DNA of 64,000 nucleotides from Karstenula rhodostoma CBS 690.94 (taxonomy: Eukaryota > Ascomycota > Dothideomycetes > Pleosporales > Didymosphaeriaceae): assembly GCA_010093485.1 (NCBI GenBank), contig MU001495.1, positions 1,879,470-1,943,469 of the forward strand, in the 5' to 3' direction. Positions 49,001 through 62,400 of the stretch are shown here, one piece after another (the first letter of the stretch is position 1; every line of letters begins with the position of its first letter). The notes under the pieces are model-generated. The model was not told where the DNA came from. It searched no databases and saw only the letters and a program-made list of their open reading frames with translations. The position numbers and the translations under genes were made by a program.

Positions 49001-51089
49001 ACCTATATATATTATTTTCTTTATTATAAAAATAGATATTTTACTTATTATTTTTAATTTTAGTTTACTCTATTTAATATAATAATATAGAAGGTATCTA
49101 TAATATAAACTAGTTTTATAGCTAGGTAAAATATTAATAGTTTTCTATTATAAGCTAAGAATATTTAGACTACCTTTTTAAAACCTAATTAAAAAGTATT
49201 ACTAATTAATTCTATTATTTATATAGGTATCTAGCTCTAGGGAATATAGTTATACTAGTAATAAAAAGGTAGAAAGTTTAATACTATAGTAAGTTATTAT
49301 AATCTTAACTACCTAATACCTACCTAATACTTTCTAGATTAAGTAGTTAAAAAGCCCTACTTTATTTATTACTTTTTCTACTATTAATAACTTTTAGTAT
49401 AATCTCCTCTAGTTTATACTATAATTTAAGGAGTAGTAGATAGTAATTTTAAATATATAAAGGAGACTTATTTAGAACTTTCTAAAAGAAAATTTTTATA
49501 TTATAGCTTACTATTTTTATATTTAATTTACTATATTTAAAAAGTATATTCTTATCCCTCTTTTTAATATCTAGAACTCCTAGAATTGCTATAAATAGTA
49601 GGGGTATAGGAGTATCTATAATTATAGGCTCTACTATATTAGTAATACTCTAGATCTAGACCTAGAATTAGGCTATTTAGTTATAAAGGCTAATATTAAA
49701 TATCTAGTCTAATACTAGTCTAATACTATTTTAGTAACCTATTTTAATTTAATATAATCTAATAATATTATTATTCTAATTAATACTATAATACTATTAT
49801 TAATTTCTTTTATAGAAATAAAATTTAATAACTAAAAACTATTATTAATTCTTACTTAATATTATATATACTAATATATTTCTAGTTACTATCTTTAAAA
49901 GAATACTATTATAGAAGAGGAAATTTATAGATTTAGGGCTTTTTAGTCTACTTATTTATACTCTATTTTTATTATTTCCTTTAGAAAGTAATATAAATAC
50001 TTTAAATCTATCTATAATTATATATAATTTAATCCTTTCTATTCTATATTAGTATTAGACTAAAGGACTAATACTAATATCTAAATTTATACTAATATAG
50101 CTAGTATAGCTTAGTATATTAGTATATATATCTTAAAGGTAAAAAAATATACTATTTTCTATATAAACTTTATAGTATTTATTCTTTTCTATCTAAGTAA
50201 AAATTATACTCTTACTTTATTTATATCTAAGCTTATAAATAAAATAATTAGGGAAAGAGACTATTTAATTTAAAAAGTTATATATATACTATTAAGCCTT
50301 CTACTTATATAGTTTATATAGGTTATAATAAGTATTAATTACTAGCCTAAAAAAGTATAGTCTACTATTTTTTTTTTTACTAAGTCTAATAGATAAATAA
50401 AAAAGAGTTTAATTCTAAAAGTACTCTATTCTAGAATAGAAAGTTAATATTTTAGAAATATAAAAAATACCTATTTATATTTAATAACCCCTACTATATT
50501 AATTTTCTTTTATATTTTAATTATAAGAGTAAGATCCCCTTTAGATAACCTAGAGCTAAACTATATATTCTATTCTATTATCTATAATACTTTCCTATAT
50601 TAAATCTAGTCTACTTTTATTATATTAAACTTATATTTTATTATTCCTTCTAGTATATAGATAATATTTATAACTTTTAGAGGTAGTTATTTAAAACTAA
50701 TACTAAGGCCTATTACTATTATTATATATATTATATCTATAAGTATATTAATTATTATAGAGATAATCTTAATTAGATAAAGATAAAAAACTTAAAACTT
50801 AAAAAAATACCTATTTAAAACTAATTTAAGTTAAATAAACTAATAGCTTAAGAACCTACTATTAATAGTAAACTAATTAACTAAAATATACTAGGGTCTA
50901 GGCCTATTTACTATACTAAGGACTAGGGTACTAAAAAATATAATAACTACTAGAATCTAAATAGTTTAATTTACTAGAAATAGTTAATTTAGAAATATTC
51001 TATTATTAGAGTAGAATAGCCTAATACTAACTCTAATATTTTAGCTACTTAATAAAGAATTACCTTTAATATAGTAATAAACTATTTTA

Positions 51090-52430
51090 AAGTAATCCTT
51101 AATAGAAGAATACTATTATAGCTTCTTATTAATTTTAATAGAAAAGCTAGTACTAGTAAAACCTATATTATTAAAATAATTTTAACTAATTTTAATTAAC
51201 TAACTAAGAAAGTAGATATACTATTTTCTATTATCTAATTTATATCTACTAGAATTACTATATTTCTAATTAATTACTAAATAATTAATAGTCTTTTCTA
51301 GATTCTAATTATATATATAGGAGGAATTATACTACTACTATCTACTACTATTTTATAGTAATTATAGGTTACTTTCTCCTCTATATACTATCTTATTATT
51401 AATAAAAAATCTATAGTTAGTCTTAATATATAAACTTAAATTAGTATCTAATTTAGTAAAATCTATTTTTAATTTATATACCTCTTTTTTACTAGCCTAA
51501 ATATTATTATATCTAGAGACTTTTACTAGTTACTACTTATTACCTAGTAACCTTTATATAATATATTACTAAGTAAAGGACCTATTAATATCTATATAAA
51601 ATAACTCTATTAGTAATTTTTAAAAACTATTATTCTTAATACTATTTAATACTAATAAGAAGATAGTAAGACTAACTTTTAAAATACCCTCTTATAAATT
51701 TAAATTAATAAAAGTATTTAATAGGACTAGTTATTATTCTAAACTTATTATAGGGCTATTCTTTTAAATTTAGAAATAAATACTTTCTATAATTCTATAT
51801 ACCTCTATACTAAGTACTATAAAGTTAATATAATTAATTATAATTATTTTTAAGACTAATACTAATTAGTATTAGCCTACTATACTAAATATAATAACCT
51901 TATATATATAATAATACTATTAATAGAAACTAGTAATCTAAAGAGTAAACTTCTTCTTTTTATTAATACTAAGATTATATTTCTAGCTAATATTTAGACT
52001 AAGTATAGTCTTATTAATAGAGCTATTAGTAAGGTTAATAATATTATATAGTATCTAGTTACTATAGACTATATAAAGAAACTCCTTTTAATTATTTTTA
52101 CTATTTTTAATTAGTATATAGGGCCTAGTCTATATACTATAGAGGGAGATAAAATAGTTATATTTATTTTTTCTATATCTTATAAGTTCCTTTATAACTA
52201 GATAGTTATTATATAGGTCTAGTTTCCTCTCTATTTAATATAGGCTATTATAGTATATAAGTTCTAAGGTTTTAATTTTACTTTAATTAGAATACTTATA
52301 TCTAAGAAAAAGAATTTTATTACTAGTTTACTATATATTATTTTATTATATATAAGGAGTATTAAAGGCTTTATATTTAAAACTTCTTTTTCTTTCTAGT
52401 ATCTAAGGTTTAAAGATAGGAAATATATAA
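51090..52430 (+). pseudogene. PIF1-type helicase domain relic, copy B
   Basis: In one plus-strand frame the motifs of PIF1-family helicases appear in order. Walker A, LINFNRKASTSKTYIIK (51125-51175), has A-S-T-S-K where A-G-T-G-K is expected (G to S by G-to-A change). Motif Ia, ISTRITIFLI, stands for a PTGIAA-like block. Walker B, YLIINKKSIVSL (about 51386-51421), stands for IIDEKSMV. Motif III, IIISRDFY (about 51505-51530), is followed by LL. A motif VI-like stretch, LVYYILFYYIRSIKGFIF, is near 52320-52385. The frame is broken by many TAG/TAA codons at expected Trp and Gln positions. In Helitrons this helicase unwinds the transposing strand with the Rep nuclease. Confidence 0.8.
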
Positions 52431-53215
52431 AAATAAAAAAAATAAATAAATAATAGAAGTTAAATTAGTTACTTTTATACTTAGGGACTATTTTCTAGTT
52501 ATTATAAGGTCTAATACCTTTTAGTATACTTAATACTATATTTTCTACTAATTTATTATCTAGTTTTTATTTTTAATATTATAAAGTATATTTATAATCT
52601 AATTTATATTATTAAATAAATCCTTTTTATTACTAAATACTATATCTAGAATATAAGTAGCCTCTTTACTAGTAAATTTATTTACTCTAAATATATAGTT
52701 TCTAACTTATTAGTAATATCTAATACTATAGCTAATACTTTACTTATAAAGTAAAGTATAGTATATACTTTTTATATAGACTAGAAAGTAGTAAAGTAAT
52801 ACCCTTTTTATATATATTTTAGTATACTATATAGACTATAGATTAGTAGAAAAAGCTAGTAAATTAGACTATATAGAATAAATTAATAAGTATCCTCTCC
52901 TATTTAGACTATAGAATTATAAATAGTAGGTAAGTAATTCTTAAAGTCTTATATATAGAGAGATATTATATAGTTAATAAAGTTACTTTATATAGTATAT
53001 AATACTATATTAAATTAATTAAGAATACTATAATTTAAATAGAAATTTACTTTTATATTCTTTTAAGCTAATATCCTTTTTACTAGAAATAGATTCTAAA
53101 CTTATATATCTAATCTAGCTAGTATCTATTTAATCTATACTTAGTAAATATTAGTAAAATATTAGTTTTAAAATATTTATATACTTATAAATAGGAGATC
53201 TTTATTCTATAGATT

Positions 53216-53340
53216 ATTAAGAAAGATTTTTTAAGCTATTTAAAATATTTATATTTTAGTACCCTACTAAATTCCTTTATCGAGTTTTACCACGGCTTAT
53301 CTAAGCTTGCGAAGTATTATATTTAATTAAGAAAGGTTTT
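53216..53340. mobile_element. Small insertion in Helitron B with 15-bp flanking repeats
   Basis: Copy B has 95 bp (53231-53325) absent from copy A. It is bounded by ATTAAGAAAGATTTT (53216-53230) and ATTAAGAAAGGTTTT (53326-53340), identical at 14 of 15 bases; copy A has this word once (near 26,518-26,533 in reverse). The core of the insert (about 53280-53313) keeps CpG, CpA and TpG words (TCGAG, CCACGG, CTTGCG) while its surroundings have none. A 15-bp target duplication suggests a SINE-like or truncated retroposon inserted after the first rounds of RIP. Confidence 0.6.
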
Positions 53341-55728
53341 AAAACTCTAGTAAAAATAGTTTTATTTCTAGTATAGAGTTTTAAAGTATTTAGTAGTCTT
53401 ATCCTTTATAATAATCTAAGTATTAAGTATAACTATATTTTTAATATTAATTTTAGTATTAAAAACTTCTTATTTAAAAGTTTTTTAGTCTACTTTAACT
53501 TTTTTTTTTTATTTTTTTTAAGAATAGTAGATAGGTTAAGTAATTACTAGTCTAAAGTCTTTAATAATAAAACTCTAGTATTAGTTAAGGTATTAGATAA
53601 TTAGATAGATATTAGTATTATTAGAGTTAGAGTAGAGAAATTAAAAATATTAAAATATTAAGCTTACTTTTTTATAAATTACTTAGCCTTAATTTTATTA
53701 ATATTTTAGCTAGTATAGGCTACTACCTTATAGCGCGAAGTAGTTTTAGTATTAAAACTATTAAATATATTAGTATCTAATATTATCTAATACTTCTTTA
53801 ACTTATTATATTATATTATATATATTATTTAACTAGATATATAACTATTTTAGTATATTAGACTAGTCTCTTATTAGTAACTAATTAATAATTAATTATA
53901 TAGCTAGTAGAAAGGTATTCTTTTAGAACTTAAAATAATATATATTATTTACTATTTTATTATATTTTATAGTAAGTTTTTTATTAGTTTTTTTTATTTA
54001 AGTAGTTATATTTTTCTTTATACTCTTATTTAAAGAGTACTCTCTAGTACCTTTATACTATTTAATATTAGATAGATCTACTATAGTAAAGATATTAGGT
54101 AAATATTAGATATAAGGTAATAGGTAGATATTAAATATAAAATAAGTAACTATATAATCCTATAATATAGAATATAAAAGAAAGATAATAAAAATAAATA
54201 GAAAAAGTTATTAATAAATATTATAAATAGATTTTATATAATTAAATCCTACTATTATATATCTATTTATTAAGTACTTATACTATAAATACTAAAATAT
54301 CTTTACTTACTTAAGTGAAGATAAATATACCTTATCTAAAAATAGGAATATTTTATTATTTTTTTTACTATATAAACTAATACTATTTAATACCTTATAT
54401 ATATTTAAAATACTTTAAATAAGTTAAGTTTTTATAAATATAGAGTTCTTTTTCTAATATATTACCTTTTATTTTTACTTTTTTCTAGTTTACTTTTATT
54501 TATATTATATATATATACTAAGTAAATCTATTATATAATCTATATAAATACTATAGTTTTTATTTTTTTATCCTCTCTCTTTTTTACCTTAATACTATAA
54601 ACTATTAACTCTTTTTAATTAATCCTATCTATAAATAATCTCTATAAGTTTACTAATATAATACTATATAGAAAGATTAAACTTTCGTGCCCTATTAGTA
54701 GTAAGGGTAAGAGTAAGGCTAAGACTTAAAGTAAATTAAATATTAGTCTTAAGTATTAGCCTTATACTTATATATTATAGCTAGTCTATTTAGTTATTTA
54801 ATAGCTACTAAAATCCTTTATAAAACTACTATTTTTAATTTATTTATTAAGGCTTAATAATCTATTCTAACTACTAGTAGTATTAAAAAGCCTTATTATT
54901 ATAAACTTAGTAGTAAGTATAGTACTAGTATTAGACTAGTATTAGACTAATATTCTCTAGCTATAACTCTTTATAAAATCTATTAGTTCTAGAAAAGTAT
55001 TAATTTATTTATCTCTAAGCTACTATTCTAGTACCTAATAAGGGAGATAACTATTAATTATAGTATTTTCTACTCTACCTACTATATTTATTCTAAAACT
55101 ATTAATAAAAATCTAGTCTATAGCTTTTACTTTTAGTTTAGTATTATTATAACTCTTTAAAAAGCCTTTAAGGCCTTTTTAGTTTATTTTTTTAAGTATA
55201 AATACTAGTTCTAGTATTAGGCTCTATTATATTTATTAATTAAATTTAAATATACTACTAGTCTATATTTATACTAAGTATATTACTATTATAAAGTATA
55301 ATATCTAGTATATTTACTAACTTACTAGAGTAATTAGTTTTTACTAGAATATATTATTTTAGTTTATCTAGTACTAGACTTATATATAAGTATTAGGCTA
55401 GATATTAGAACTAATATCTCTATTTATTAATTATATTTTAGAATACTTATATATAAAGAATAAAATTTATAGTAATAATAGATTTTTATTAATTAGATTT
55501 TTAAGGAAAATACTATTCTCTAGGGTTTAATAGGTAATTTAGTACTACCTTAATAGTAGTATAATACTAGGTAAAATACCTCTTTAATATAGTTAGATAG
55601 TTTTAGCCTATTTAGCACTACTAACTATATTCTCTTAAATTTTTTTTTTTTCTATATTATAATTTTTATATAGTTACTATATACTTCCTCTTTTATTTTT
55701 ATAGATAATAAGGGTTTATTATAAATAT

Positions 55729-55753
55729 ACTAATTTAATTTATATAAATTAGT
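55729..55753 (+). other. Helitron B 3' terminal stem-loop
   Basis: Perfect 9-bp inverted repeat, ACTAATTTA (55729-55737) and TAAATTAGT (55745-55753), with a 7-base loop, ending 9 bases before the inferred 3' terminus at 55762. Copy A has the same structure at its own 3' end near 23,915-23,939 (loop differs by one G/A change). Position and size fit the transposition-terminator hairpin of Helitrons. Confidence 0.75.
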
Positions 55754-55762
55754 AATATATTT

Positions 55763-56420
55763 TATAAATAGCTCTTTAGTTTTCTTTTACTAGCCTTAAT
55801 TTCTATATATTAATACTAGATTAATTATACTAATTAGAGTAAAAGGATACTTCTTTCTAAATATTTTTTTTAAATATTTTTATTACTTATACCTCTAGCT
55901 CTTTAGCCTCCTTTTACTAGCCTTAATTTCTATATGTTAATACTAAATTAATTATATTAATTAGTATATTTAGATATTTCTTTTTAAGTACCCTTTTAAA
56001 TATCTTTATTACTTATATAAATAGCTCTTTAGTCTCCTTCTACTAGTTTTAATTTCTATATATTAATACTAGATTAGCTATACTAGTTAATATAGAAGAA
56101 TACTTCTTTTTAAATACTTTTAAATTTATCTCTATTATTTATATCTTTAGCTCTTTAGTCTTTTTCTACTAGTCTTAATTACTATATATTACTACTAAAT
56201 TAGCTATACTAGTTAATATAGAAGAATACTTCTTTTTAAATATTTTTAAATTTATTTTTATTATTTATACTTTTAGCTCTTTAGCTTTCTTTTACTAGTC
56301 TTAATTACTATATATTACTACTAGGTTAGCTATACTAGTTAGTATAGAAAAATATTTCTTTCTAAGTACTTTTAAATTTATTTCTATTATTTATATCTCT
56401 AGCTCTTTTACTTTCTTATA
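55763..56420 (+). repeat. 126-bp satellite array, right part
   Basis: Five more units of the array at 45470-46033, with landmarks near 55800, 55925, 56050, 56175 and 56300, then decay into unrelated sequence after about 56,420 (TTATACCGCC). Together the two parts make an array of about 1.2 kb before the Helitron inserted. Confidence 0.9.
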
Positions 56421-59400
56421 CCGCCTATTACTATATAAAGTTATAGTATATTTCTATAAAAGATTTAATTTCTCTTTATTATTTTTATTAGTTAGACTAT
56501 ATAATAGAATATACTAGATATATAGAAATAGCTATTTCTACTTACTTTTATTATTATAATTATTATTTAGAAATATCTAAAGTAGTTATATTATAGTATA
56601 TTTAGTCTATTATTAAAACTATTCCTATATTTATAGTTATTTATATAGAGTTTAATAGACTAGTTAATAAATATTAAGTATAGACTTAGTAGGTTATTTA
56701 GTAATAAGTATATATCTATTAAATACCTTAATAGTATCTTCCTTTACCTATAATAAGGCTACCTCTAAAAAGTTAAGTAAAATATCCTTTTAGTTTATAT
56801 ATATAATAAAAAAAAGATAGTCTATAATAAGTATATTCTTATAAATAATCTAATCTAGAAAGAGAAATAATATAGTAGTTATAAAATCTATTATACTAGT
56901 ACTCTATAGTTATTTTATAAATAAATTACTACTATACTTAATAGTAGCTTCTTTATACTTATTTAACTATACTTAGTAATTCTATACTATTATACCGCTA
57001 GTATTTATATATACTACTACTTATATAATTACTAGAGATAAATATAATAGCTCCTTTAATAGGTACTTAGCTTTTTACTACTTAGTATTTAAAAGTAGTA
57101 TTACTAAGTAGATTTATAGTATTTTTAGTACTATATCTAGTATTAGCTCTTATAGTACTATAATATCCTATAAAGTAAATACCTTTACTATACTATAATT
57201 TATTATTATAAAGATAATAGAGTATAAATTAAACTATAATAAATAGTTTACTAAATTTACTACTTTTATTATAGATAAGTTACTAGATTATAGAATAATA
57301 TCCTCTATATTATTAAAAATTAGTAAATACTATTATATACTAATCTCTACTATATAGTATTTTATAATCTATTTTATATTAGTCTAGTTATTATTCTATT
57401 TAGAAATACTAAGCTTCTATATAATACTTATATATAATTAATTAAAACTATTTTTATTACTTATATTTATTTAAAAGACTAAGTAGTTATTTATATTCTA
57501 CCTTATTTTATATATAATATTAAGTATAAGCTATAATTTATCTAATTTACTAGATCTAATAATTACTAGAATAGTAGTAGTCTATTTATTATAAAAGAGC
57601 TTTTCTTTTAGCTTAGTAAGCTATAACTCTTAGTCTATTAAATAAGGATTTTAGAAAAATAAAATAATTAATAGTATATTAGTAACTACTATTACTTTTA
57701 TCTATAGTCTATTTTATATATTCTCCTATTCTTTACTATATATAATAAATATATAGATATTAAGAATTCTAAATAGATAGTATATAATATTTTTCTCTTT
57801 AGTTATTCTATAATTTTTAGCCTATCTCTCCCGCTTAGATATAGTAAACTAGTTTAAGGGGTAGTTTTATAAAGCTATAAATAGAATACTAGTAATTTTA
57901 TTAATAAGCTAGTTAAGTAATATTTTATTATCTATAGAATATTCTTTATATAAAAAAAACTTAACTAATACTAGTATAATAAGTTCTTATAATATCTATT
58001 CTTAAATAAATTATATACTTTTATAGAATAAAATCTTCTAGTTACTATATTAGACTAGCTCTATTATAGTTAATACTAAAATATTTAATAAAAAGATATA
58101 ATATTATATTATATTTTTATACTATTAGAATATTAAGTTAATTACCTTTAAAAGCTTAGAGAGATTCTACTTATTAATATAGTATATATTAATCTAGAAG
58201 TACTATAGTTTATTCTATACTATTTATTTAGTATAAAACTAAAGCTTTTAATAGTTTTTTCCCCTCTTTTTATAAACTCTACTTACTATATATTTAAAAA
58301 GAATTTTAGAGTTACTCTATCTATATAATAGAATATTATATAGTAGAATTATCTTACTATAAAAGTCTATTAAAATAAATCTTTCTAGAATATTAAAATA
58401 GAAAAGTAATATAGCGTTTATAACTTATACTTAGTTAGAGGGGAATAAGGTATAAACGACTTTTATATTAATTAAAATAGAATTATATAGTTATAATAAA
58501 TTAAAGTAGGTAAAGGAAGCTTATACTACTATAATAGTAGCCTATTAAAATAATATATATAATTAAACTAAATAGATACTAGCTATATTATTATATATCT
58601 AGCTTAGAGTTATAGGATATAATTATAGTATATAGTATAATATATAGATATTTTAATATACTACTATAGGCTATAATATACTAATAGTTACTAAAGATAT
58701 ATATCTAGCTAAATATAATTTAATAATTTTACTATCTATATAGAAAAACTACTAGAAAGTATATTTTTTACTTTAATTTAATCTATAATATTATAGTTTT
58801 ATTCTTTACTATCTTAGCTTATTTTCTAGTCTACTAAACTCTTTATAGATATATATTATTATAAATAAGTAGAGGATATTTAAGGAGAATTAGTAGATAA
58901 TATAAATAAAATAAGTAATAATATAATTAATAAAATACTTTTTAGTATTAGAGACTAATATACTAAAAAAATAAAAGCTATATAATAAATATATATTATA
59001 TATTTCTTAAGAGAAGTATACTAGAAATAATCTAAATTACTAAAAAAAAAGATATTCTATTATACTATATATTCTAGTATACTTAAATAGATATTATTTC
59101 TATTTTTATAATTTAACTTACTTTTTTTAATATAGGACTTTCCTCTATAGTATATTAATAAAATATATAGAGAGATAGGTTTTTCTTTTATTCTAATTAG
59201 AAAATCTATTTATAGAAACTAGTTTTAATAGAGTCTATAATAATAGAACTAGTATAATAGAGAAAACGATCTAGTAATATAAAAACTATTATAGTAAATT
59301 TAGAAAAATAGAATTTATAGCTTACTAGTATAGTCTAGATTTTAAAATTAATAAAATAGTTTAGAATACTATAGCTAAGATAAAAGAATTAAAGTTATAA

Positions 59401-62400
59401 AACTTTACTAAAAATATTTAAAATTTAATTTAAAATTAATTAATTAGATATATAACTTAAAAATTTTAATTTATATTATAAGGTATTATATTTTCTATTA
59501 TTATAGTACCTACTATTATATTTACTACTAAGTCTAGATATATACCTTTATAGTATATTATTAGAAATTATTAAATAATATTAGTAACTTAAATAAGTAG
59601 AATAAAAGTATCTTTAAAATAAAATAAAATAAGAGTTAAGTAGAGTAAATAGTAAATTATAAATATAAAATTATATTTTAACTAGACTATATTTTAATAT
59701 TATTTTAGATAGATAATATAGGTAATCTATCTATATAAATAAAATAATTACTAGACTTTATTATTTCTAGCTATTATACTCTATTCTACTAGTATATAGG
59801 GTAGTATTAACTATAAGCTCTAGTAGCTATATAGTAATTTTTTAGACTTTTTCCCTTCTTTCGTTTTATTAACTATACTAGAACTATACTATAAGACCCT
59901 TTATCTTTATAAAATTTAATAGTAATAATCTAGTATTTTTATTACTAGGATAGAATAATATTTACCCTTAATAAATATTAGTATAATAGTTATTTAAAAA
60001 GAATACTAATAAGAGTTTTTTAGTCTAGAGATATCTAAGACTAGTCTACTTTATCTATTAATATAAATCTATTAAATTAGCTATTTTAATAAACTAAAAA
60101 GTATATCTAAATATTATAATTTAAATAAAGCTTAGCTAATTTCTTATAAAATATCTTTAATAGTTTCTAATAATTATTATTAGTAGCTTACCTACTCTTT
60201 AATACTAAGGTATATAATTACTATTAAGATAATATAATTTATAAGCTTAAGTTCTAGTATTTTACTATAGATATATATATATTACTACTATAAGTATACT
60301 TTTATTTTTTAGTTTTTTATATTCTATTCCTTATTTTCCTATTTCTAGTTTATATATTTAGTTAATAGGAATTAAACTAGTTTATTTATATAGGTGGCGC
60401 TTCCCTAAGGGTAGGTACTATATTAGTAGGTTAGGAAATACGGCCTTTTAGCCCCTATACCTTAAGTACCTATATACTATAATCTATTCCTATAAATAAA
60501 CTTACTATATAGTTAATTTATTTATACGGCTATATTAACTATAGTATAAATACCTATATACCGAAATAGTATATATCTAATAATTTTATATAGTTTATAA
60601 TACTATACCCCTTTTTTACTCCCTATAAAATATATCTATACTCGCTAAATACTAATATAGAAATTATTTATATATTTTAAAATACCGTTTATAGTAGATT
60701 ATACTATATAATATAACTATATATAAATCTTATAGATAGCTTTATAATATTAAAGACTAATAATATTTAGGAAATATATTTTAACCCTAATAGTATAAGG
60801 GTAAGCTAGTATATATATAAAATATATACTAGGGGGAAACTAAAAATATTATAACTATAAATTATAAGTAAATATACCTCTATAAGCCTTAAAATAATAA
60901 TATTATATATATAATAATAGTAATAAGGAATAAAAATATAGATATAAAATATTTTAAAAGAAATTATAATTAAACTAATATCTTTTACTATATTTTATTA
61001 ATAAAATAATAATAGTATAGGGCTTTTTTAGTGCTCTAATAGTTTATTCTACTAATAATTTATAATTATAAAGTGGTAGTACTTAGTTATAGGTATATCT
61101 AGAGTATAGTATATAAATTATAATATTAAGTAGAATATTTCTAAGATAGCCTTAAGATAATACTATAAGGAGGTAAATTATTAAAAATAATAAATAAATA
61201 CTATTATAAATAAGTATTTATAAATTTTTTATTAGTTAGAAATATTATAATATTTAGAACTAGACTTAGCTAAGATTCTAATATAGTAATAATTACTACT
61301 AGCTATAACTACTAGAATATAAAAATAGCTATATAGTTATAATATTATAATTAGATATTATATTCTTTTATAAACGCCTTATTTTAAGTATTTATTAATA
61401 TAAGTAAATAATAAATAAGTATATATATAATTAAAAGTTAAATCTACTTTATTATTAATAGTATTAGTAAAATATAAGTAGTATAACTTATTTAACTTAT
61501 AATATATATATACCTTACTAATTTTATTTTATTATTCTTTTCTTTATTTTACCACGTTTACGGGCTAATAATAGGAGAGCTACTATAGACTATTATATAA
61601 TTAATAATATAGTATAATACTAAGAACTTAGAAAATTAAAATTAGAAATTTAATTCTAAAAACTTAAGAAATAATAATAGCCCTTAGCTTATAGAATTAT
61701 ATCTAGGCCCTATCTAGAATTCTAAAATATAAATCTATCTTAGCTTATTATATAACTAATTATTCTTTAGTATAAACTAGACGTATACTCTATTATAAAT
61801 AATATTTTTAAAAATTATTATTTCTAGTATACTAGGTATACTATCTTTAAATACCTTAATTAGACCTATATTATATAGGATTTTTAATACTATTATAGCT
61901 ATTATAAGTATCTAAAGTAGACTCTTAATATTTTATTCTAGATAGTAGGTATATATTATATCCTATTATAGTAATCTAAAGGCCTAATCTACTAAATATA
62001 ATTTAGTTATAATATAAAAATATTTAAAATTTAGATACTAAGTAGTTACTAAAATATTTAATAAGTTAAACTAGAATCTTATATTTATAAAGACTATAGT
62101 TAAACCTTTAAATAAAAAAGTATAGAATTTTCTTTTAAAATAGTAAATCTAGTATATAAGATTTAAAAATAGAAATTTAAAATTTTATTTCTATAATATT
62201 TTAATTATAATTACTATAATATAGGAGTAGTATTAGAGTCTAGAAACTATAATTAGAATTTTCTTTTAAATACCTTATTTTTAGGGCTTAAAATAGATAT
62301 AATATATTATATAAGTAACTAATATATATATAGAATATAATTTATATTAAATATTTATTTTCCCTTTTATTAAGTACTCGTAAAGATATACTATATATTC

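Larger units (their letters stand above)
46034..55762 (+). mobile_element. Helitron copy B (RIP-mutated, ~9.7 kb)
   Basis: Inverted copy of 23906-33725. It splits a 126-bp satellite array so cleanly that the empty site can be read: left flank ...ATTACTTA, right flank TATAAATAG..., and intact array units contain ATTACTTATATAAATAG. The element therefore sits between A and T with no duplicated target bases, the hallmark of Helitrons. The 3' stem-loop is at 55729-55753. The coding strand is +, with a PIF1-type helicase relic at 51090-52430. About 5 kb upstream of the helicase should hold the Rep/HUH part, but I could not identify its motifs with confidence through the mutation. It carries a 110-bp extra segment (53231-53340) that copy A lacks. 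Confidence 0.82.

Noticed and set aside
45470..56420. CRISPR-like array
   Set aside because: The 126-bp units are repeated throughout with no unique spacers, and the host is eukaryotic.
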